A stretch of 5,476 nucleotides of DNA. Origin: Methanomicrobiales archaeon (lineage in GTDB: Archaea > Halobacteriota > Methanomicrobia > Methanomicrobiales > Methanospirillaceae). The DNA is taken from the NCBI GenBank assembly GCA_012520015.1, contig JAAYPD010000077.1, forward strand, positions 1 through 5,476, in the 5' to 3' direction. This document shows, piece after piece, positions 1 through 5,070 of this stretch; the stretch's first letter is position 1; the number at the start of each line of letters is the position of its first letter. Position numbers and translations under genes: made by a program. The notes beneath the pieces are model-generated. The model was not told where the DNA came from, did no database searches, and saw only the letters and a list, made by a program, of their open reading frames with translations.

Positions 1-350
1 AGGCAGGGGTTATTGCAGAAGAGATGGGCTGCGAGGTAAGGAAGGCATACGATGTCGGGGTTGCAGGCATTCACCGGCTCTTTCCTGTCATTGATGAGAT
101 GCAGGGGTGCCATGCATTTGTTGTGGCTGCAGGAAGAGAAGGAACCCTCCCTTCCGTGGTTGCCGGCCTTGTGGACCGCCCGGTCATCGGCGTTCCGGTC
201 TCAACCGGGTACGGGTACATGGGCGCAGGCCAGGCTGCCCTTGCAAGCATGCTCCAGTCCTGCTCGGTCCTTACGGTGGTGAACATTGATGCAGGGTTTG
301 TAGCCGGTGCATCAGCAGCAATGATTGCAAACCTGGCGGTAAAATCATGA
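1..350 (+). CDS. larB: LarB, nickel-pincer cofactor biosynthesis carboxylase/hydrolase, C-terminal part (5'-truncated by window)
   Basis: The reading frame is open from base 3 and continues off the left edge, so only the last 115 residues are visible of a family that is usually about 250 residues. They match the PurE-like C-terminal domain of LarB: an AYDVGVAGIHRLFP segment, a glycine-rich GREGTLPSVVAGLVDRPVIG stretch, a VPVSTGYG loop, and an SC-x5-VNIDAG segment near the end. In characterised LarB (known from the Lactobacillus enzyme) the dinucleotide NaAD is carboxylated on its pyridine ring and AMP is released, giving the first intermediate of the nickel-pincer nucleotide; a cysteine in the SC position is part of the active site and is kept here (codon 261-263). 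Older annotations call such proteins phosphoribosylaminoimidazole carboxylase-like, but the VAGIHRL and VNIDAGF signatures favour LarB over PurE. The stop overlaps the nadM start by ATGA, so the two are translationally linked. The N-terminal half was not seen. Confidence 0.88.
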   Translation, partial: AGVIAEEMGCEVRKAYDVGVAGIHRLFPVIDEMQGCHAFVVAAGREGTLPSVVAGLVDRPVIGVPVSTGYGYMGAGQAALASMLQSCSVLTVVNIDAGFVAGASAAMIANLAVKS

Positions 351-868
351 TACGAGCACTTTACATAGGAAGATTTCAGCCATACCATAACGGTCATCAT
401 TATGTGATAAACCATATCGCCAGGGAAGTTGATGAACTCATCATCGGTATCGGCAGTGCACAGATGAGTCATGAACCTTCAGATCCCTTCACCGCCGGGG
501 AACGGGTTTTGATGATCACAAGTGCCCTGCATGAGATGAATAAGCCAGTTTATGTAATCCCGCTTGAGGACATCAACCGGAACGCCCTCTGGGTCTCGCA
601 TGTAAGGGCGATGACACCGCCATTTCACAGGATCTACTCAGGAAACCCGCTGGTCATCAGGCTCTTTCACGAGGCAGGAACAGAGGCATTCACCCCGGCG
701 ATGTACGAGCGGGCAACATTATCAGGGACAAAGATCAGGAACCGGATCTTACAGGATGAACCCTGGGAGAAGTATGTTCCTTTACAGGTTGCAAGGGTCA
801 TCCGGGAGATCGATGGAATATCCCGCATCAGGGCACTAAGCCAGGATGACGGGGACGGCTCCTGTTAA
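347..868 (+). CDS. nadM: Archaeal nicotinamide-nucleotide adenylyltransferase
   Basis: This 173-residue protein transfers AMP from ATP to nicotinamide (or nicotinate) mononucleotide, making NAD or its deamido form in the cytoplasm. It has the nucleotidyltransferase alpha/beta phosphodiesterase signature: GRFQPYHNGH at residues 8-17 with the HxGH motif at 14-17, and the second signature SGTKIR at 126-131, which binds ATP phosphates. Length and the DPFTAGERVLMI segment (46-57) agree with the archaeal NMNAT family, typically about 170 residues. The ATG at 347 overlaps the larB stop as ATGA. The upstream GGCGGT is only a modest ribosome-binding match, which suits translational coupling. Its placement beside larB is notable because LarB consumes the deamido dinucleotide this kind of enzyme can make. 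The last ten or so residues (DDGDGSC) are poorly conserved in type and probably a flexible tail. Confidence 0.95.
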   Translation: MIRALYIGRFQPYHNGHHYVINHIAREVDELIIGIGSAQMSHEPSDPFTAGERVLMITSALHEMNKPVYVIPLEDINRNALWVSHVRAMTPPFHRIYSGNPLVIRLFHEAGTEAFTPAMYERATLSGTKIRNRILQDEPWEKYVPLQVARVIREIDGISRIRALSQDDGDGSC

Positions 869-870
869 AG

Positions 871-875
871 AGGAG
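871..875 (+). promoter_or_regulatory. Shine-Dalgarno sequence of the coiled-coil gene
   Basis: AGGAG lies seven bases before the ATG at 883, in the 14-bp gap after the nadM stop. It is the clearest ribosome-binding site in the left operon and supports both the chosen start and independent initiation on this gene, in contrast to the ATGA-coupled genes on either side. Confidence 0.7.
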
Positions 876-882
876 AAGAGCC

Positions 883-2172
883 ATGTTTGAATCGATAAAA
901 AAAATATTTGCCAGATCATCTGAAAAAAAACCGCATTCTGAAATTTTACTAAAAGATCTCCCCTCCTGGCTTGATGAGAAGGAATCTGACTGTATCTCCC
1001 GCCGGAATGACGCATCAACCCAGTCGCGTGAACGGTTGTTAAGACTTGAACAGGATTTAAGGCAGCTTCTGACAGAGTTTGGCGATGAATCCTCCGACGA
1101 GCCACGCCATCACAAGGTGGAACAGGTCAACCGGCATGCATTACCGCAGTTTTGCCGGAAGATAGAGGCAGAGCTTAAAGGCAGCTTTTCAGATGATGAT
1201 GAGATATTTTACCAGGAGGTGGCAGGGCTCATCAATGGGTGCTTTAAAGCGTACCGTGGACCTGGGCGGTACCTGCACCATATCTATCCTGAAGAGGTGA
1301 AGGTCTTCCGCCAGACCCTTGACCAGATGGGCCACGAACTAAACCGGATGACAGATGTGATTCGCATCTCAAGGGAGAGGCTCACGCATATATCAGATAT
1401 GCGCACACTCATAGAAGAGAAAAATGCCCTGGAAGAGGAAGATTTACGCTCCGACGAAGAGCTGCAGAAATATGAGACAAGGCTGCATGAACTTGACGGA
1501 GAACTTTCAAAGGCACAGGCTGAACTTGAAAAGGTTCTTGGGTCCGATATTTACGCCTCATATCTTCGTCTTGAAGAGGAGACAGGACAGCAGGGCCGGC
1601 AGCTTGAAAAGATTCGTGAGTCATGGGAGTCACAGATAAGAATTGCAGTACCGGTCTGGAAGAGATCTGCCAAGGCATTCCAGGAACAGGGCCGAACTGA
1701 AGATGAGAAGAAGATGGAGGAACTTATCCATCTTGCCTCTTCACCAAGGCGGGATGATGAGAAAGTGGCAGGAGAGGTCTCGTCGACCGCAGAATCACTC
1801 TTCTCTCTTTTTGACTCCGGAACACTTCAGGCAAAGAACTCGTTTGAAAAACAGCTCTTTCCCTCGGCTGAAGAGTACACGAAGAGATTTAACGAAGTCT
1901 TCACCGGTTTGCATGCCCTGTCCGCTGACCTGGATGCAAAAATGCAGGATCTGAATGCAAACCCGGCCATGGAACAGAAGAACAGGGCAGCACAGGAGAT
2001 CGGGGATGTGAAAAGAAGGATCGATGACCTGAACAGGGAAGAGGAGAAGAGAAAGGAGAGGCTTTCATCCCTGGCGGAGAGGCAGGAGTCTGTTCTTGAA
2101 GACCTGAAGAAGAGTTTCTCTGAATTTGCCGGTGAAGAGACAGACCTTGTCATGGATGGTAAGGAGCAATGA
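883..2172 (+). CDS. Hypothetical soluble coiled-coil protein (429 aa)
   Basis: I do not recognise a characterised family. The protein is highly charged and hydrophilic, with no signal peptide and no membrane segment, so it should be cytoplasmic. The N-terminus (residues 1-16, MFESIKKIFARSSEKK) looks like a short amphipathic basic helix. Residues about 78-165 look like a globular helical domain that includes a GPGRYLHHIYPEEV segment (126-139), the most family-specific stretch I can see. Residues about 172-250 and 365-415 are rich in Glu, Lys, Arg and Leu with heptad-like spacing and are probably two coiled coils; between them lies another helical section with aromatic residues (about 296-345). 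The reading frame is unbroken and codon use resembles the neighbours, so it is a real gene. It follows nadM by 14 bp and overlaps the next gene by ATGA. SMC-like or scaffold roles are possible by analogy only; no Walker motifs are present, so it is not an SMC ATPase. Confidence 0.85.
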   Translation: MFESIKKIFARSSEKKPHSEILLKDLPSWLDEKESDCISRRNDASTQSRERLLRLEQDLRQLLTEFGDESSDEPRHHKVEQVNRHALPQFCRKIEAELKGSFSDDDEIFYQEVAGLINGCFKAYRGPGRYLHHIYPEEVKVFRQTLDQMGHELNRMTDVIRISRERLTHISDMRTLIEEKNALEEEDLRSDEELQKYETRLHELDGELSKAQAELEKVLGSDIYASYLRLEEETGQQGRQLEKIRESWESQIRIAVPVWKRSAKAFQEQGRTEDEKKMEELIHLASSPRRDDEKVAGEVSSTAESLFSLFDSGTLQAKNSFEKQLFPSAEEYTKRFNEVFTGLHALSADLDAKMQDLNANPAMEQKNRAAQEIGDVKRRIDDLNREEEKRKERLSSLAERQESVLEDLKKSFSEFAGEETDLVMDGKEQ

Positions 2173-2429
2173 GCAGCACAAGAACCCTCCAGGTGGAGAA
2201 AGGAACTGTTGCCTGCCTTCCGAAGAGGCGCGAGGATCTTGAAAAGTGCAGGTTTTGCGTCCATTCGGTAAAGTTTATCATCCCTGGAAAGGAGGTCCCA
2301 TCCCCTGCACGCGCCTTCTGTTCCATGAGCAGGGCAACAGAAGAGGTTGACCTTAAAAAGGTCATCAGTGTTGTCTGTGATGACATGCGGGAAGAAGGTT
2401 TTCGAACCATCATGAATGTCATCAGTTAA
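2169..2429 (+). CDS. Hypothetical small cysteine-containing protein (86 aa)
   Basis: This is a short basic-to-neutral protein of unknown family. It has five cysteines at residues 16, 27, 30, 51 and 70; the CRFC pair (27-30) plus C16 and C51 could ligate zinc or an iron-sulfur cluster, but this is inference from spacing alone. The C-terminal part (about 56-86) looks like an alpha/beta segment, EEVDLKKVISVVCDDMREEGF. No membrane segment or signal peptide is visible. The ATG at 2169 overlaps the stop of the coiled-coil gene as ATGA; an AAGGAG stands just two bases upstream, closer than ideal, which suggests re-initiation by terminating ribosomes. The junction implies that the two products are made in fixed proportion and may act together. 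Its stop is interleaved with that of cobQ on the other strand. The overlap, the ribosome-binding match and the absence of a better frame support it as real. Confidence 0.72.
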   Translation: MSSTRTLQVEKGTVACLPKRREDLEKCRFCVHSVKFIIPGKEVPSPARAFCSMSRATEEVDLKKVISVVCDDMREEGFRTIMNVIS

Positions 2430-3859
2430 AAAAACCGGAGTATCTCCTCTATCCTGACATGGGCCATGATATGATCGGCCAGTGCATCAAAAGGATCCTT
2501 CTCCGGTCCTGGCGGAGTCCATGATACCCCTTTTCTTTCACAAAGGAAAGTGACAAATGCCGCCGCAACGTCTGGCGATGTGAAGAGTCCGTGCATGTAT
2601 GTCCCGATAAGAAGACCATCCTCGCTGACAACCCCTTCTCCTGAAAATGCCTCCCTGGCATTGCCCCTGTCTGTAGTCCCCATGTGTATTTCGTACCCTG
2701 ACACCGACGAGACATGGCTTAAGAACGGCCCATGACCTGAAGATACCCGTTTTACCTTTGTGATGGTCTTTTCAGAACCGGAGAGGATCGTTGTGCATGG
2801 TATAAGACCAAGACCCTTGAACTCGCCTTTTCTTGATTCGGTCCCTGAATCGGTTATCTTTTCACATAGCATCTGGTACCCGCCACATATCCCGATGACA
2901 GGGATGCTGCAGGCCCGTGCTTTTTTAATCTCTTCACCGGTCCCTGACTTTATCAGCACCTCAAGGTCTTCGATGGTGTTCTTTGTCCCTGGAAGAATGA
3001 TGGCGTCAAAACCCTGGAGTGGGGCTCCAGGTTTTACATAACTGACCGAGGCATACTTCTCCAGGACCTCGTAATCTGTGAAGTTGGATATCCTTGGCAG
3101 GTGAATCACGGCAATCCTGACCGGTGCATCTCCGGCTTTTTTGTCTGCTATGGAGAGCGAGTCTTCACTTGGGATATCTACGCCGGTTACAGGCACAAGA
3201 CCTATCGCAGGAACCCCGGTGAGATCTTCAAGAATTTTCATTCCATCCGCAAACAGGGCAGGATCGCCCCTGAACTTGTTCACAATCACGCCTTTTACAA
3301 GCGGACGGATATCATCAGGAAGGAGGGAGATCGTCCCGTACACCTGTGCAAATACCCCGCCGCGCTCGATATCAGCCACAAGGATTATCGGAAACCTGAG
3401 CACCCTTGCAAGGCCGGTATTTGCGATGTCGCGGCCAAAGAGGTTTACTTCCGCGGCACCTCCTGCACCTTCGACCACCAGCGCCCCGTACCTGTCCTTA
3501 AGTCTCCAGGCAGCATCCAGTGCAACATCAAGCAGGTTATCGGTCACCTTGTAATAATCCTGGACATGCACGTCACGGACAGGTTTTCCAAGCAGAACGA
3601 TCTGCGATCTCTTGTCACCTTTAGGCTTTAGAAGGATGGGATTCATCTCGACAGATGGAGGAATACCTGCGGCATGTGCCTGCATCGCCTGTGCAATTCC
3701 TATCTCTCCTCCGTCATCAGTCACCCAGGAGTTAAGGCTCATGTTCTGTGATTTGAAAGGGGCAGCAGTTATCCCCTTTCTGCGAAGTATCCGGCAAAGA
3801 CCGGCTACCATTGTACTTTTCCCCACATGAGAAGCGGTCCCAAGGACCATAACAGACAT
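2426..3859 (-). CDS. cobQ: Adenosylcobyric acid synthase, glutamine-hydrolysing (CobQ/CbiP)
   Basis: This 477-residue enzyme uses ATP and glutamine to amidate the b, d, e and g carboxylates of adenosylcobyrinic acid a,c-diamide, a late corrin-ring step of cobamide synthesis. The N-terminal dethiobiotin-synthetase-like domain has a P-loop GTASHVGKS (7-15), the FKSQNMSLNS segment (35-44), GIAQAMQAHAAG (54-65) and VVEGAGG (128-134). The C-terminal class I glutamine amidotransferase domain has nucleophile Cys325 in GICGGYQML and His423 in GTYMHGLF. Length is close to the usual 480-500 residues and both active sites look intact. It stands alone on its strand, with no other cobamide gene in the window. 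Methanogens need cobamides for methyl transfer to coenzyme M. The ATG at 3859 has no good Shine-Dalgarno, but a TATA box lies about 30 bases upstream, pointing to a very short leader; an in-frame ATG three codons later is an alternative start. Confidence 0.96.
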   Translation of the reverse strand: MSVMVLGTASHVGKSTMVAGLCRILRRKGITAAPFKSQNMSLNSWVTDDGGEIGIAQAMQAHAAGIPPSVEMNPILLKPKGDKRSQIVLLGKPVRDVHVQDYYKVTDNLLDVALDAAWRLKDRYGALVVEGAGGAAEVNLFGRDIANTGLARVLRFPIILVADIERGGVFAQVYGTISLLPDDIRPLVKGVIVNKFRGDPALFADGMKILEDLTGVPAIGLVPVTGVDIPSEDSLSIADKKAGDAPVRIAVIHLPRISNFTDYEVLEKYASVSYVKPGAPLQGFDAIILPGTKNTIEDLEVLIKSGTGEEIKKARACSIPVIGICGGYQMLCEKITDSGTESRKGEFKGLGLIPCTTILSGSEKTITKVKRVSSGHGPFLSHVSSVSGYEIHMGTTDRGNAREAFSGEGVVSEDGLLIGTYMHGLFTSPDVAAAFVTFLCERKGVSWTPPGPEKDPFDALADHIMAHVRIEEILRFF

Positions 3860-3886
3860 ATTCTTTTCAGGTTGGATGGATGAGGA

Positions 3887-3895
3887 TAATATAAT
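3887..3895 (-). promoter_or_regulatory. Putative TATA box of cobQ
   Basis: On the - strand these bases read ATTATATTA, a good archaeal TATA element. Its centre is about 32 bases upstream of the cobQ ATG. With the usual spacing of roughly 25 bases from TATA to start site, transcription would begin within about ten bases of the ATG, which fits the lack of a Shine-Dalgarno sequence there. No convincing purine-rich BRE is seen just upstream. Confidence 0.5.
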
Positions 3896-3944
3896 GCAAC
3901 TATGAATCAGCCACTACTTCCATCAGTGGATGAGAGAAAACCGG

Positions 3945-3952
3945 TTTATATC
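3945..3952 (+). promoter_or_regulatory. Putative TATA box of the aIF1 gene
   Basis: TTTATATC is a near-consensus archaeal TATA element, preceded by the purine-rich GAGAGAAAA at 3932-3940, which could serve as BRE. A start site about 25 bases downstream, near 3973, would leave a leader of about 30 bases that includes the GAGATGG ribosome-binding candidate at 3989-3995. A second AT-rich element, ATTTAATAG at 3972-3980, is a weaker alternative that would give an almost leaderless transcript. Confidence 0.5.
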
Positions 3953-4003
3953 GGGATATTTCATGATAAGCATTTAATAGTAAAACATGAGATGGAATAA
4001 GTA

Positions 4004-4309
4004 ATGAATGGTGGTATCTGCTCCATCTGTGGGCTGCCAAAGGAACTCTGTATCTGTGAGGAAGTTGCAAAAGAACAGCAGCGAATAAATGTAAAAGTGA
4101 ACAAGCGCCGTTACGGGAAGGAAGTCACCGTCATAGAAGGGCTGGATCCTACAGATATTGACCTTGACGATCTCTCAAAGTTTATGAAGGGCAAACTGGC
4201 CTGTGGCGGCACTGTTAAAGACAACTCAATAGAATTACAGGGTAACCACCGTGAACGGGTTATCGATCTCCTTGCCAAGAAAGGATATGCCGTGGATAAT
4301 ATCTCTTAA
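4004..4309 (+). CDS. Archaeal translation initiation factor aIF1 (SUI1 family)
   Basis: This 101-residue protein is the archaeal counterpart of eukaryotic eIF1. It binds the small ribosomal subunit near the P site and promotes accurate start-codon selection. The N-terminus carries cysteine pairs C6/C9 and C16/C18 (CSIC then CIC), a putative metal-binding knuckle typical of archaeal aIF1. The SUI1 core follows, with KRRYGKEVTVIEG (34-46), a CGGTVKDN loop (67-74) and ELQGNH (77-82). The length is normal for the family. The ATG at 4004 is preceded by a GAGATGG at 3989-3995, a moderate Shine-Dalgarno match. The gene appears to be transcribed alone from its own promoter and converges on the OapC-like gene 11 bp downstream. 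Confidence 0.95.
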   Translation: MNGGICSICGLPKELCICEEVAKEQQRINVKVNKRRYGKEVTVIEGLDPTDIDLDDLSKFMKGKLACGGTVKDNSIELQGNHRERVIDLLAKKGYAVDNIS

Positions 4310-4311
4310 AC

Positions 4312-4339
4312 GGTGACAAGTTACCTTTTCTTCTTCTTT
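4312..4339 (+). terminator. Candidate transcription terminator after the aIF1 gene
   Basis: Just after the aIF1 stop, GGTGA (4312-4316) can pair with TTACC (4321-4325) around a four-base loop CAAG, forming a five-pair stem with one G-U wobble. It is followed directly by a pyrimidine-rich tract starting TTTTC at 4326 and running to about 4339. Archaeal termination relies mainly on the U-rich tract, with or without a hairpin. The tract lies inside the 3' end of the opposing gene, where it is the antisense of its lysine/arginine codons. Confidence 0.45.
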
Positions 4340-4695
4340 CGAACCATCGAGTGCAGATCGAGACGGTAAGTATCCCCGGTTCCGACCCTGACGACGCGGT
4401 CATCGGATTCTGCAAGCCTGGAAAGGTTCAGGTCATACCTGCCAGGTTCGAGTATTCTGATACTTTCGATAGAGCCCGGGTCCTGCTCGGCCGGCTCATC
4501 TTTTACCTGGCCTGCAGGCGGGCCCTGGATCTTCTGGGCAGAAACAGGAGGATGTTCATGTGTCTTCTTATCTTCTTCTCTGTTTCTTTTGTCATTTTCA
4601 AAAATAAATTTGCCACAGCCGCATACCGGGCAGCCGTCCCTTAGGTAACGTGCATCAGGAAACAGGGTCTGGCATCCGGTGCAGCGATGAGGCAT
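4321..4695 (-). CDS. oapC: Zinc-ribbon protein of the OapC/ArvC family
   Basis: This 124-residue protein starts with a zinc ribbon made by C5/C8 and C22/C25 (C27 close by). A low-complexity, Pro/Glu/Lys-rich linker follows (about 34-74) and is probably disordered. Next is a small conserved C-terminal segment, SIRILEPGRYDLNLSRL (78-94), and the protein ends in a basic tail RKKKKR. That order, and its place after a DUF2073 protein and an Era-like GTPase, identifies the archaeal OapC/ArvC family. In Haloferax this trio was named for its position beside a replication origin and later linked to extracellular vesicle formation; the role of the zinc-ribbon member is unclear. The ATG at 4695 lies three bases after the stop of the preceding gene, with AGGT at its ribosome-binding position overlapping that stop, so the two are likely coupled. 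The basic tail could contact nucleic acid or acidic lipid (inference). Confidence 0.85.
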   Translation of the reverse strand: MPHRCTGCQTLFPDARYLRDGCPVCGCGKFIFENDKRNREEDKKTHEHPPVSAQKIQGPPAGQVKDEPAEQDPGSIESIRILEPGRYDLNLSRLAESDDRVVRVGTGDTYRLDLHSMVRKKKKR

Positions 4696-4698
4696 AAG

Positions 4699-5061
4699 TT
4701 ACCTGCCTGAAATCCAGGCGCTGATAAGGCCACGATCTTTTCTTATCATCTTAAGCTGATCTGCCGGCCCGATAACAGTCAGCCTCCGGTTTTCATCCTC
4801 TCCCCTTATCAGCCTTGAGAGGACACCAGACCCACGCTGTTTTGATGGATATGTCTCTATCTCAATCCCGGAGAACCGGTCAGGAAGAATCTCCTGCATG
4901 GTCATCTCGATAAGCACGGACTGTTCATCAGGAGTCAGACCACTTTCAAGAACGACTATTGTGCCGTCCCTGACATTATCAAGGATAAGCCGTACTTTTT
5001 CCATGGAAGGCATCTGTGCAAGCCTTTCTCCGGATATGAGATCTATTCGTACACCCTGCAT
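4699..5061 (-). CDS. oapB: DUF2073 protein of the OapB/ArvB family
   Basis: This 120-residue protein matches the DUF2073 family: GVRIDLISGERLAQMPSMEKVRLIL near the start, a VVLESGLTPDEQ segment, GIEIETYP in the middle, and RLTVIGPADQLKMI near the C-terminus. Its biochemical activity is unknown; in haloarchaea it is encoded with OapA and OapC. No membrane segment is visible. I chose ATG at 5061 because GGTGA lies five bases upstream. An in-frame GTG at 5070 would add three residues (123 in total) and overlap the GTPase stop as GTGA, but its own upstream sequence has no ribosome-binding match and its GTG is part of the SD that serves the ATG. Either way the gene is tightly coupled to the GTPase gene upstream. 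Confidence 0.87.
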   Translation of the reverse strand: MQGVRIDLISGERLAQMPSMEKVRLILDNVRDGTIVVLESGLTPDEQSVLIEMTMQEILPDRFSGIEIETYPSKQRGSGVLSRLIRGEDENRRLTVIGPADQLKMIRKDRGLISAWISGR

Positions 5062-5063
5062 GT

Positions 5064-5070
5064 TCCTCAC
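5064..5070 (-). promoter_or_regulatory. Ribosome-binding site that decides the oapB start
   Basis: On the - strand the sequence reads AGGTGAGGAAC and then the ATG at 5061. GGTGAGG is a strong archaeal Shine-Dalgarno match at suitable spacing. It contains the TGA stop (5067-5069) of the GTPase gene, so the ribosome ends one gene on the binding site for the next. Confidence 0.6.

Larger units (their letters stand above)
3860..4003. other. Divergent intergenic promoter region between cobQ and the aIF1 gene
   Basis: This 144-bp stretch is the only substantial non-coding DNA in the window and is AT-richer than the flanking genes. It separates two genes transcribed away from each other and holds a TATA candidate for each. 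An 8-bp direct repeat TGGATGAG occurs at 3877-3884 and 3927-3934, exactly 50 bp apart, one copy beside each promoter. A small inverted repeat CCACT/AGTGG lies at 3911-3929. These might be regulator sites but are short enough to be chance. I see no open reading frame, RNA gene or riboswitch in it. Confidence 0.6.

Noticed and set aside
1..350. PurE (purine biosynthesis carboxylase)
   Set aside because: The fold is PurE-like, but the VAGIHRL, GLVDRPVIGVP and VNIDAGF signatures are those of LarB.
71..472. Open frame of 133 codons on the - strand across larB and nadM
   Set aside because: Both sense genes have clear family signatures, and the antisense product has none.
883..2172. SMC/Rad50-like ATPase
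   Set aside because: Coiled coils are present, but there is no Walker A, Walker B or ABC signature, and the protein is far too short.
1827..2264. Open frame of 145 codons on the - strand, Ser/Phe-rich
   Set aside because: It is antisense to the coiled-coil gene; its Ser/Phe/Leu richness is what the reverse complement of Glu/Lys/Arg-rich codons gives.
2535..2550. CTTTC/GAAAG inverted repeat as a terminator for the left operon
   Set aside because: It is short, lies inside the cobQ coding region, and has no T-run following it on the + strand.
3101..3631. Open frame of 176 codons on the + strand opposite cobQ
   Set aside because: It lies wholly antisense to a well-supported cobQ with intact motifs in both domains; the translated sequence shows no recognisable family and looks like an antisense shadow.
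3911..3929. CCACT-N9-AGTGG inverted repeat as an operator
   Set aside because: Five-base arms occur by chance often; no second copy was seen elsewhere in the window.
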